Source: Acidobacteriaceae bacterium (lineage in GTDB: Bacteria > Acidobacteriota > Terriglobia > Terriglobales > Acidobacteriaceae). Taken from it: DNA of 36,496 nucleotides. The position numbers and the translations under genes are program-made. A model generated the notes under the pieces. The model did not search any database, was not told the DNA's origin, and saw only the letters and a program-made list of their open reading frames with translations. Shown here one piece after another: positions 1 to 5,833 of this stretch (positions are counted from its first letter, which is position 1; every line of letters begins with the position of its first letter). The DNA lies in the NCBI GenBank assembly GCA_030039035.1, contig JASHQQ010000292.1, positions 1 through 36,496 of the forward strand. The letters are read 5' to 3'.

Positions 1-205
1 CGATCTGTTCTAGCTGTTCCATCTTGGCCAGCGCAGTTCGCCCCGCCTTGCGTTCACCGCTTGTGAGCCAATAACGCCCGACGACAAACGCAATCCCCAG
101 TAGCAAAACCAAACTCCCCGAAGCAACCGCCGCCGGCCTCAGGATTCTCCAGATCTTGCGAGTGATTCTCCCTGAGGTCTCCTTGCTCCACAGTTCGTAT
201 CGCAA
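1..205 (-). CDS. Partial membrane-anchored protein of unknown function, N-terminal part only
   Basis: Reading the minus strand leftwards from 205 gives an open frame that runs off the window edge. It starts with TTG at 205, after an in-frame stop about 20 nt upstream. About 68 residues are visible: a short basic N-terminus, then a hydrophobic segment at about residues 26-43 (AVASGSLVLLLGIAFVVG), then a polar stretch rich in K, E and Q (GERKAGRTALAKMEQLEQ) that looks like the start of a helix or coiled coil. This is the pattern of a single-pass protein with a cytoplasmic N-terminus. GAGG lies only a few bases before the TTG, so the start is uncertain. A second frame opens at an ATG near 224 but closes within 60 codons and lacks a membrane segment. 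It follows atpG on the same strand where atpD would often sit, but it does not resemble the beta subunit. Function unknown. Confidence 0.45.
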   Translation of the reverse strand, partial: MRYELWSKETSGRITRKIWRILRPAAVASGSLVLLLGIAFVVGRYWLTSGERKAGRTALAKMEQLEQI

Positions 206-243
206 AAACCTCGCGGACGTTCATGGCAAGCTCGTCAAGACCC

Positions 244-350
244 AGCGCCCCTACGGGGCTGAGGGACCTTATTTCGTTCCTGTCCCAGGACTGCCCCTTC
301 GCTTCGCTCAGGGTTGTCCTGGGCTAACTTTCTGCGCTCCCTCCGGGAGC
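244..350 (+). repeat. Three-palindrome intergenic element, copy 1
   Basis: Three palindromes follow one another: GCGCCCCTACGGGGCT at 245-260, CCCAGGAC/GTCCTGGG arms at 284-291 and 316-323, and GCGCTCCCTCCGGGAGC at 334-350. The loop of the middle hairpin contains TTCGCTTCGCTC. The same three palindromes in the same order, inverted as a block, occur at 11583-11679, so this is a dispersed element and not chance structure. It lies downstream of atpG and just upstream of the partial gene at the left edge. No coding capacity is evident. Confidence 0.6.
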
Positions 351-379
351 TACAACTTTGCCGCTCGTCCTCGGCTCCC

Positions 380-410
380 TTAGTCCCGAGTCCCGTAGTC
401 CCTTAGTCCC
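380..410 (+). repeat. Octad repeat array after atpG
   Basis: About four imperfect copies of TTAGTCCC (380-387, 388-394, 395-402, 403-410) end six bases before the atpG stop at 417-419. In the atpG transcript they read as GGGACTAA-type units, so they form the first part of its 3' untranslated region. Confidence 0.75.
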
Positions 411-416
411 TGCCTT

Positions 417-1505
417 TCACAACGCCGCCGCCCCGCTCACAATCTCGATGATCTCCTTGGTGATGGCCGCCTGGCGCACGCGGTTCATGTTCAGCGTCAG
501 CGAGTCGATCATCTCCGAAGCGTTGTTGGTGGCCGAATCCATCGCCGTCATGCGCGCGGCCTGCTCGGCGGCGACTGATTCGGTCATCGCGTGGTACAGC
601 ATCGCGAAGATGTATTGCCGCAGCAGACCGTCGAAGAGTTCCTCGGCCGGCTGCTCGTAAATGTAGTCGACATTCGCCGTGCCGAACTTCTTCGCTTCCT
701 CGTCGGCCTCCTTTGTATCCGCTTCTTCCAGCGCAATCCCCGCACTGCGCGCGGCTTCGCCCGCGCGCTCGCGCTCTTCGACCGACGGCGCTTCCGCGCC
801 GGCAATCTGCTGCCCGCCAATCTCCATGATCGGCAGCAGCCGCTCTACCACCACGCGCTGCGCAATCACCGATTTGAATTCGTTGTAGACGATGTACGCG
901 GCGTCGATCTCTTCGTGGACGTAGCGATCGACGATGCTTTCGGCCAATTCGAAAACATCCTTCGTCTCCAGTTTGAGGAGCATTCCCGGATGGTCGCCGA
1001 CCACTTCGACCGAAGCCTTGCGCTCGTCGCGAACCTGGCGCTTTGCGCCGTCTTCCCCGCTCTCCTCGTGCCCGGTTTCTTCGTGAAAGACCGCCGCGGG
1101 ATAGCGCCGGCGCAACTGGTCGCGCCCCTTCTTGCCGATGGCTTCGAGGTCGATCTCGCGCTCCGCATTACCTGCGATGAACTTCAGCGCCATCTTGAGG
1201 ATGTTCGCATTGAATGCGCCGGCAAAGCCTTTGTCGCCGCTGACCACCACAAGCAGCACGCGCTTTTCTTCGCGCACGGCAAAGAGCGGATGGCGCAGGC
1301 GGCCGGTGGCCGGATCGTAGATCTCCACGCGGCGCGAGAGCGATTCGAGCACGCTCGAGATCATTTTGGCGTAAGGCCGCGCGGCCAGCGCCCGCTCCTG
1401 CGCGCGGCGCAGCTTGGCCGCGGCCACCATCTTCATGGCCCGGGTGATCTGGCGCGTGTTCTTCACGCTGCGAATGCGCCGGCGGAGATCGAGGACGTTT
1501 GCCAT
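417..1505 (-). CDS. atpG: ATP synthase F1 subunit gamma, enlarged
   Basis: Central rotor shaft of F1, coupling rotation of the c-ring to catalysis at the alpha/beta hexamer. The N-terminal helix (LRRRIRSVKNTRQITRAMKMVAAAKLRRAQ in two parts around residues 7-36) and the C-terminal helix with EQAARMTAMDSATNNA and AITKEIIEIVSGAAAL are unmistakable gamma signatures. At 362 residues it is about 70 longer than the usual 285-290. The excess lies in two charged insertions, at about residues 141-180 and 228-275. The second falls between the LLPI strand and the DYIYEQP segment, the region where plant and cyanobacterial gamma carry their regulatory insert, but there is no cysteine here. The ATG is at 1505, with GGAT about 8 nt upstream. 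A heptad repeat array ends 11 nt before the start. It is the last recognised atp gene on this strand; no beta or epsilon gene follows. Confidence 0.96.
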   Translation of the reverse strand: MANVLDLRRRIRSVKNTRQITRAMKMVAAAKLRRAQERALAARPYAKMISSVLESLSRRVEIYDPATGRLRHPLFAVREEKRVLLVVVSGDKGFAGAFNANILKMALKFIAGNAEREIDLEAIGKKGRDQLRRRYPAAVFHEETGHEESGEDGAKRQVRDERKASVEVVGDHPGMLLKLETKDVFELAESIVDRYVHEEIDAAYIVYNEFKSVIAQRVVVERLLPIMEIGGQQIAGAEAPSVEERERAGEAARSAGIALEEADTKEADEEAKKFGTANVDYIYEQPAEELFDGLLRQYIFAMLYHAMTESVAAEQAARMTAMDSATNNASEMIDSLTLNMNRVRQAAITKEIIEIVSGAAAL

Positions 1506-1515
1506 GTTCTATCCA

Positions 1516-1578
1516 GGAGTCAGGGGTCAGGGGTCAGGGGTCAGGGATCAGGGATCAGGGGTCAGGGGTCAGGGATCA
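1516..1578 (+). repeat. Heptad tandem array (9 units) between atpG and the four-helix-bundle gene
   Basis: Nine contiguous 7-mers: GGAGTCA, then GGGGTCA x3, GGGATCA x2, GGGGTCA x2, GGGATCA. The plus strand is G-rich with 3-nt spacers, a canonical G-quadruplex pattern; the atp mRNA carries the C-rich complement. The stop codon of the four-helix-bundle gene (1576-1578 on the minus strand) is the last repeat unit. The opposite orientation of the same repeat lies at 1962-2003. Confidence 0.95.
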
Positions 1579-1956
1579 GTTTTGCGATGCCTGATCTCTT
1601 ATGCGTTCCAGGATCCCGAAAATCATCTTTCCAATTTCGTGCGATAAACCTTCTGCTTCGCTGAGAAGTTTCGAGTCACCCTTCCCGAGCGCACGAGCAA
1701 TTTCAATTTGCGTTTGCAACTCGAAGTTCGAGCCCCGAGCTACGCCGAGGAACTGCCTGTATTCGCGGGTGCTCAGCCGTCCATGGCCTTCGGCGATGTT
1801 GCTCGAAATCGAAACCGCCGCGCGCCTCATCTGGCTGGACAGCCCATAGGTTTCTTCCCGTGGAAATCCTTCCGTTAAACGATAGACCGCAACCGCCATC
1901 TGAATCGACTTCTGCCAAACCACCAGATCCCGAAACGATTGGACCGCTTGCGCCAT
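1576..1956 (-). CDS. Four-helix bundle protein (23S rRNA intervening-sequence protein family) inside the atp operon
   Basis: 126 residues, starting MAQAVQSFRDLVVWQKSIQM. The FRDLVVWQK opening, the GLSSQMRRAAVSISSNIAEG core and the S-x-EYRQFLGVARGS segment are hallmarks of the small four-helix-bundle family (S23/IVP-like, related to the diversity-generating-retroelement accessory protein Avd). Family members are all-helical, form pentamers and may bind nucleic acid; the cellular role is unknown. The ATG at 1956 is chosen because everything upstream in frame is repeat array and the end of atpA in another frame. The gene sits between atpA and atpG on the same strand and is bracketed by heptad arrays in inverted orientation; its stop codon lies within one array. 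No ribosome-binding site other than the G-rich repeat is visible. This is not a normal atp operon member and looks like an inserted cassette. Confidence 0.85.
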   Translation of the reverse strand: MAQAVQSFRDLVVWQKSIQMAVAVYRLTEGFPREETYGLSSQMRRAAVSISSNIAEGHGRLSTREYRQFLGVARGSNFELQTQIEIARALGKGDSKLLSEAEGLSHEIGKMIFGILERIRDQASQN

Positions 1957-1961
1957 CGTCC

Positions 1962-2003
1962 TGACCCCTGACCCCTGACCCCTGATCCCTGATCCCTGAT
2001 CCC
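1962..2003 (+). repeat. Heptad tandem array (6 units) between the four-helix-bundle gene and atpA
   Basis: TGACCCC x3 followed by TGATCCC x3. It begins 5 nt upstream of the four-helix-bundle start and ends 5 nt after the atpA stop. In the transcript it reads GGGATCA x3, GGGGTCA x3, so it could form an RNA G-quadruplex. Alternatively it could pair with the array at 1516-1578: the central four heptads match perfectly and the outer two differ by one wobble and one mismatch. Confidence 0.95.
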
Positions 2004-2008
2004 TTCTC

Positions 2009-3667
2009 TTACGCTTTCGCTCCCGCCGGCGTCGGCTGCGCTTTCTTTGCTTCTGCCGGCGCGGGCTTCTTTGCGCCCGCGGGCCTGGCGCCGTCGCGAG
2101 CCGCCGGAGGCTGAGCACTGCCCGCGCTCTGGGCCTTGTCGGCCTTGGCCGCGTCCAGCTCGGCCTTGAAGTTCGCCTTGTATTCCTTGATGGCTTCGTT
2201 CAGGCGTTTTTTCAAATCGTCGTCGAGGGACTTCTTCTTTTCAAGGTCGGCCATCAGCGGGCCCTGCGCGGCGAAGTACTTGTGCAGGCCGGCCTCGAAA
2301 GCGACGATGTCTTCGACATTCAGGTCGTCAAGATGCCCCTGCGTTCCGGCAAACAGAGAAGTGACCTGCTGCTGCCAGGTAAGCGGCTGGAACTGCGGCT
2401 GCTTGAGCAGTTCGCTCAGGCGCTTGCCGCGATTGAGCTGCTTCTGCGTGAGCGGATCGAGGTCGCTGCCGAACTGCGAGAAGGCCGCCAGGTCGCGGTA
2501 TTGCGCAAGGTCCAGCTTGAGCGTCGCGCCTACCTGTTTGGTGGCTTTGATCGCCGCCGAAAATCCCACGCGCGACACGGAAAGCCCCACATTCACCGCC
2601 GGCCGCTGGCCGGAGTTGAAGAGATCCGTCTCGAGGTAGATCTGTCCGTCGGTAATCGAGATGACGTTGGTGGGAATGTACGCCGAAACATCGCCGGCCT
2701 GCGTTTCGATCACCGGCAGCGCCGTCAGCGAGCCGCCGCCGCGCTTGTCACTGAGTTTCGACGCGCGTTCGAGCAGACGCGAGTGGAGATAGAAGACGTC
2801 GCCGGGATAGGCTTCACGGCCCGGCGGACGGCGCAGCAGCAGCGAAATTTCGCGGTAGGCCATCGCGTGCTTGGAGAGATCGTCGTACATCACCAGCGCG
2901 TGCCGGCCCGAATCGCGGAAATACTCGCCCATGGCGCAGGCCGCATAAGGCGCGAGATAGAGCATCGGCGCCGGCTCCGACGCCGACGCCGCGACTACGA
3001 TCGTGTGTCCCATGGCGCCGTGTTCGGCAAGCGTTTGCACCACCTGCGCAATGGAGGATCGTTTCTGGCCGATGGCGCAGTAGATGCAGATCAGGTCGTT
3101 TTTCTCGTTGTTGATGATGGTGTCGAGCAGGACCGCAGTTTTGCCTGTCTGCCGGTCGCCGATGATCAGCTCGCGCTGCCCGCGGCCGATGGGGATCATG
3201 GCGTCGATCGCCTTCAGGCCGGTGGCCATCGGTTCGCGCACCGGCTGGCGGTCAACAATTCCCGGCGCCAGGCGTTCCACCGGCAGGGTGGTTGTAGTCG
3301 CGATCGGTCCCTTGTCGTCTATTGGCATCCCCAGCGAGTTCACCACGCGCCCGACCATGGCGTCGCCCACGGGCACGCTCAGGATTTTGCCCGTGCGCTT
3401 GACCTCGTCGCCTTCGCGAATCTCGGTGTAGTCGCCCATCACCACGGCGCCTACCTGATCCTCTTCCAGGCTCAGCGCCAGGCCCGAAACCCCGTGGGGA
3501 AAGCTGAGCAGTTCTCCGGCCATCACCTTGTCGAGCCCGTGAATGCGGGCGATTCCGTCGCCGAGCGACGTGATCGTCCCCACCTCGTCGACCTGCACCT
3601 TGGCGTCGTAGTTCGCGATCTGCTCGCGAAGAAGTTCCGTGATTTCGTCAGCCTTGATTTGAGCCAT
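2009..3667 (-). CDS. atpA: ATP synthase F1 subunit alpha
   Basis: Non-catalytic nucleotide-binding subunit of the F1 hexamer. It carries the Walker A loop GDRQTGKT at residues 170-177, the RELIIGD lead-in, the [11 protein letters not shown] segment and the alpha signature [13 protein letters not shown]. The N-terminal region [29 protein letters not shown] is typical of alpha. At 552 residues it is about 45 longer than usual. The extra length is a C-terminal tail rich in Ala, Lys and Pro (from about residue 505) that looks disordered. The ATG at 3667 is preceded by GAAGGA at suitable spacing. It lies in the atp operon downstream of atpH, with a 101-nt spacer that holds tandem repeats. Confidence 0.98.
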   Translation of the reverse strand: MAQIKADEITELLREQIANYDAKVQVDEVGTITSLGDGIARIHGLDKVMAGELLSFPHGVSGLALSLEEDQVGAVVMGDYTEIREGDEVKRTGKILSVPVGDAMVGRVVNSLGMPIDDKGPIATTTTLPVERLAPGIVDRQPVREPMATGLKAIDAMIPIGRGQRELIIGDRQTGKTAVLLDTIINNEKNDLICIYCAIGQKRSSIAQVVQTLAEHGAMGHTIVVAASASEPAPMLYLAPYAACAMGEYFRDSGRHALVMYDDLSKHAMAYREISLLLRRPPGREAYPGDVFYLHSRLLERASKLSDKRGGGSLTALPVIETQAGDVSAYIPTNVISITDGQIYLETDLFNSGQRPAVNVGLSVSRVGFSAAIKATKQVGATLKLDLAQYRDLAAFSQFGSDLDPLTQKQLNRGKRLSELLKQPQFQPLTWQQQVTSLFAGTQGHLDDLNVEDIVAFEAGLHKYFAAQGPLMADLEKKKSLDDDLKKRLNEAIKEYKANFKAELDAAKADKAQSAGSAQPPAARDGARPAGAKKPAPAEAKKAQPTPAGAKA

Positions 3668-3680
3668 CTGCTTTCCTTCA

Positions 3681-3702
3681 GAGATCAGGGATCAGGGGTC
3701 AG
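3681..3702 (+). repeat. Short heptad array upstream of atpA
   Basis: Three heptads, GAGATCA, GGGATCA, GGGGTCA, in the same orientation as the array at 1516-1578. They lie in the 5' leader of atpA, ahead of its ribosome-binding site. Confidence 0.8.
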
Positions 3703-3753
3703 CATGTACGAATGGAATTCCCGTCCCGAATCCCTTTTCCCTCACCCGGTCCC

Positions 3754-3784
3754 TGGTCCCCTTGTCCCTTAGTCCCTCAGTCCC
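3754..3784 (+). repeat. Octad array overlapping the 3' end of atpH
   Basis: Units TGGTCCCC, TTGTCCC, TTAGTCCC and TCAGTCCC run from the atpH-atpA spacer into atpH. The atpH stop codon (TAA, 3769-3771) and its last residues (GLRD) are encoded by repeat units, so the repeat has replaced or extended the end of the gene. Confidence 0.8.
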
Positions 3785-4323
3785 TGCTCCGCCGCCAGCT
3801 CTTCCTTCAGTTTCTCCAGCCGGCCGCGCACCGAGCCGTCGTACACCGTGGAGCCGATGCGAACGATGGTGCCCCCGAGGATGGACTCGTCCAACTCGAA
3901 ATCGGCCGCAATGCGCGAACCAGCCAGCTTCGCCACTTCCGTTTCCAGCGATGACTGCTCCTGTTTGCCGAGCTGGCGTGCGGTCACAATCCGCACTTCC
4001 CGGATCCCCAGCCGCTCCTGCAGCGCCTTGCGCCAGGCCGTGGCCACCTCGTGCACCCCGGCGATGCGGTCGTTGTGGATGAGCACCGCAATCAGGTTGC
4101 GGAGCTCCTTCTGCATTCCCAGCTCAACGTTCATCCTGTCGAGAAATGCGATCTTCTGTTCCGAGGCGACGGCAGGATTGATGAAAAACTCGCGCAACTC
4201 CGCGCTGCCGTCCCAGGTACCGAGAAAATCGTTCCACTGCCTTTCCAGGGCGGCCGTGTCCAGTTTTCTCGACGTCACCACATCGAGAAATGCCTGTGCG
4301 TAACGATGCACGAAAGCGGCCAT
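3769..4323 (-). CDS. atpH: ATP synthase F1 subunit delta
   Basis: Peripheral stalk subunit that joins F1 to the b subunits. 184 residues, the usual size. The N-terminal helical domain (HRYAQAFLDVV, then FFINPAVASEQKIAFLDRM) and the C-terminal part (REVRIVTARQL, then FELDESILGGTIVRIGSTVYDGSVRGRLEKL) match the delta/OSCP family, including the characteristic DGSVRGRLEKL end. The ATG overlaps the atpF stop codon (TGATG), so translation is coupled to atpF. The last four codons and the stop lie inside an octad repeat. Confidence 0.96.
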   Translation of the reverse strand: MAAFVHRYAQAFLDVVTSRKLDTAALERQWNDFLGTWDGSAELREFFINPAVASEQKIAFLDRMNVELGMQKELRNLIAVLIHNDRIAGVHEVATAWRKALQERLGIREVRIVTARQLGKQEQSSLETEVAKLAGSRIAADFELDESILGGTIVRIGSTVYDGSVRGRLEKLKEELAAEQGLRD

Positions 4324-5060
4324 CAGTTCTTGCCCCCTTTGGCCACATCGCTGACGAACTCGGAAATCAGGGTGCGGTCGGTCTCGGGCGTGATGGTCAT
4401 CTGCCGGGCGGCCCGATCGATCGCCAGTTCGGCCGCAAAGCGGCGCAATCCGCGGCGCGCATGGGCGGCGGCTGCGCCGATCTCCTGCTCGGCAGCGGCC
4501 ACGATGCGCGCTTTTTCCGACTCCATTGCGGCCTGGATGCGGGCTTCATCCTGAACAGTTTCCACCTCGATCTCCGAGCGGAACCGGGCGATCTCCTGGT
4601 CGAGGTGGGCGAGCCTGGCCTCGATAGCGCTCAGCCGCGAGTTCGCGTCCTCGGTCTGCCGGCGCGCCGATTCGATGTCGGCGCCCAGCTTTTGCGATCG
4701 ATTGCGCAGGTAGCGGGGCAGGAATCGATAAAGCGGAATCCCGAGAGCGATGACCACAACGGCAATATTGATGAGCTCGAACGAGCGGGCCGTGGTCTCC
4801 ACCGACAAATGCAACAGGCGAGCCGCCGATTTGATGATCGTCGAGTGGCGAAAGGCATTGTCGCCCTCCTCTTCGGCTCTCTCTTCCCTGGCCCCCGGCG
4901 ACAGATCCCTGGCGTGGGTGCGCGGGGCGGCAGCCGTGGCGGCCGGCTGCTGTGCGAATGCCGGAGCCCGCAGGGGCACGGCTGCGACAGCCAGCAACGC
5001 CGCCCAGGCGGGCACAAGCACTCGCCTTGAAGAACGCCAATGAATCCCGAGGATGCTCAC
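4323..5060 (-). CDS. atpF: ATP synthase Fo subunit b with N-terminal signal-like extension
   Basis: Peripheral stalk subunit. 245 residues, compared with about 160-170 for a typical b. Residues about 12-36 form a hydrophobic segment ending in APAFAQ, like a cleavable signal peptide. A polar linker and then the true b-type membrane anchor follow (FELINIAVVVIALGIPLYRFLP, about residues 93-114). The rest is a long amphipathic coiled coil rich in E, A and R, ending in a region with TLISEFVSDVAKGG. The GTG start at 5060 overlaps the upstream gene's stop (GTGA), and the stop overlaps the atpH start. The extension implies that the N-terminus may be exported and cleaved; this is inference from sequence. 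Confidence 0.9.
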   Translation of the reverse strand: MSILGIHWRSSRRVLVPAWAALLAVAAVPLRAPAFAQQPAATAAAPRTHARDLSPGAREERAEEEGDNAFRHSTIIKSAARLLHLSVETTARSFELINIAVVVIALGIPLYRFLPRYLRNRSQKLGADIESARRQTEDANSRLSAIEARLAHLDQEIARFRSEIEVETVQDEARIQAAMESEKARIVAAAEQEIGAAAAHARRGLRRFAAELAIDRAARQMTITPETDRTLISEFVSDVAKGGKN

Positions 5061-5515
5061 CGGGCCCCCCCGGCCACGACCGGCAACACCGCCCGGACCA
5101 CCTGGCTGGCCAGATCCGCGGCGGAGGCCTGAATCGCCTCACGCGCCGTCGCGGCTTCGCCTTCCAGCCCCGCCCTGGCATCCTCGACCCTTGCGGATGC
5201 CGCCTTTCGCGCCGCGCCGAGAGCCGCCTCGCTCTCGGCATTGCGTTCCTGCAGGCGGTGCTCGCGGGCCCGATAGGCCTCGGCGCGGGCCTGGCGCAGC
5301 CGCCCGGCGTACTCGGCGGCCTCGGCTTCGGCCCGTTCGATCGCCCGGCGCGCGTCCTCGACCGCTCCAACGGTGAGAGCACGCCGCCTTTCAAATACCC
5401 GGGTCAGGGGGCCGTAAATCAGCCACCGGTAGGCGATCACCAACAGAATGAACAGCAGGATGGTCGGCACCGCATCGAGCAGAAGGTTCCCGAGTTGGTC
5501 GAAAGTTTCTTGCAT
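5057..5515 (-). CDS. atpF': ATP synthase Fo subunit b'-like
   Basis: 152 residues: an N-terminal membrane helix (AVPTILLFILLVIAYRWLIYGPL, residues about 15-37) followed by a long charged coiled coil with EDARRAIERAEAEAAEYAGRLRQARAEAY. This is the pattern of ATP synthase b/b' subunits; the YGPLTRVFERRR turn after the helix is typical. With the longer b subunit that follows, it would form a b/b' heterodimeric stalk, as known in photosynthetic bacteria and some other phyla. It is the first gene of the operon here. The ATG is at 5515. The stop overlaps the next start by 4 nt. It could be labelled plain b; the b/b' assignment of the pair is by length and order only. Confidence 0.88.
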   Translation of the reverse strand: MQETFDQLGNLLLDAVPTILLFILLVIAYRWLIYGPLTRVFERRRALTVGAVEDARRAIERAEAEAAEYAGRLRQARAEAYRAREHRLQERNAESEAALGAARKAASARVEDARAGLEGEAATAREAIQASAADLASQVVRAVLPVVAGGAR

Positions 5516-5564
5516 GCAGGTATAGCCGTGTGCTCAAATCCTTGCTTTTCGTACAGGACACTTT

Positions 5565-5594
5565 GTTGTATCAGGGGCGGAATACAATGGTCAA
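5565..5594 (-). promoter_or_regulatory. Candidate promoter of the atp operon
   Basis: On the minus strand TTGACC (5594-5589) is followed after 18 nt by TACAAC (5570-5565). The boxes lie about 50 nt upstream of the first atp gene, in a region more AT-rich than its surroundings. It matches sigma-70 consensus only in part. Confidence 0.35.
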
Positions 5595-5723
5595 CGAGGA
5601 CGGAGTCCTTTGAATGGAGGCTTGTGATAGCGGTCACGAATCGGGAATTTTGTGAAAAAAAGACTTGCTTTCCCGCCCAACAAGCCTAGACTAAAGATAC
5701 CACCTAGACCCGGTTCAGGGTCC

Positions 5724-5776
5724 AGCGGGCGGTCGGTTCCGGGATGCCCTTCCACTCCCGAAACCGATTGCCCGCT
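5724..5776. other. Long imperfect hairpin between hflX and the atp operon
   Basis: Arms at 5724-5744 and 5756-5776 are 21 nt each and pair at 18 positions; two of the other three pairs are G-U wobbles in a plus-strand transcript. The loop is 11 nt. This is the main structure in the 318-nt gene-free stretch 5516-5833. On the plus strand it is followed by a T-rich run (TTCTTGATTTTT), but no plus-strand gene lies upstream. On the minus strand, the direction of both neighbouring genes, no T-run follows, so it is not a textbook intrinsic terminator. It may still end hflX transcription or separate the two operons. Confidence 0.55.
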
Positions 5777-5833
5777 TCTTGATTTTTCGGCCCAGATTCT
5801 GATTTGCGGCGCGGCCCGGCCGTTCGCGCCAGC

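Noticed and set aside
1516-1578. Telomere-like repeat
   Set aside because: Resembles G-rich telomere repeats only in composition; it lies in an operon spacer and recurs in other forms elsewhere.
1957-2118. N-terminal extension of the four-helix-bundle gene
   Set aside because: Upstream in-frame residues are arginine-rich and repeat-encoded (GSGIRGQGSG); they overlap atpA in another frame. The family starts near MAQAVQSFRDL.
2282-3772. Long plus-strand open frame (496 codons) opposite atpA
   Set aside because: It mirrors the codon structure of atpA, has Arg/His/Val-rich low-information sequence and no ribosome-binding site. It is a GC-driven antisense shadow.
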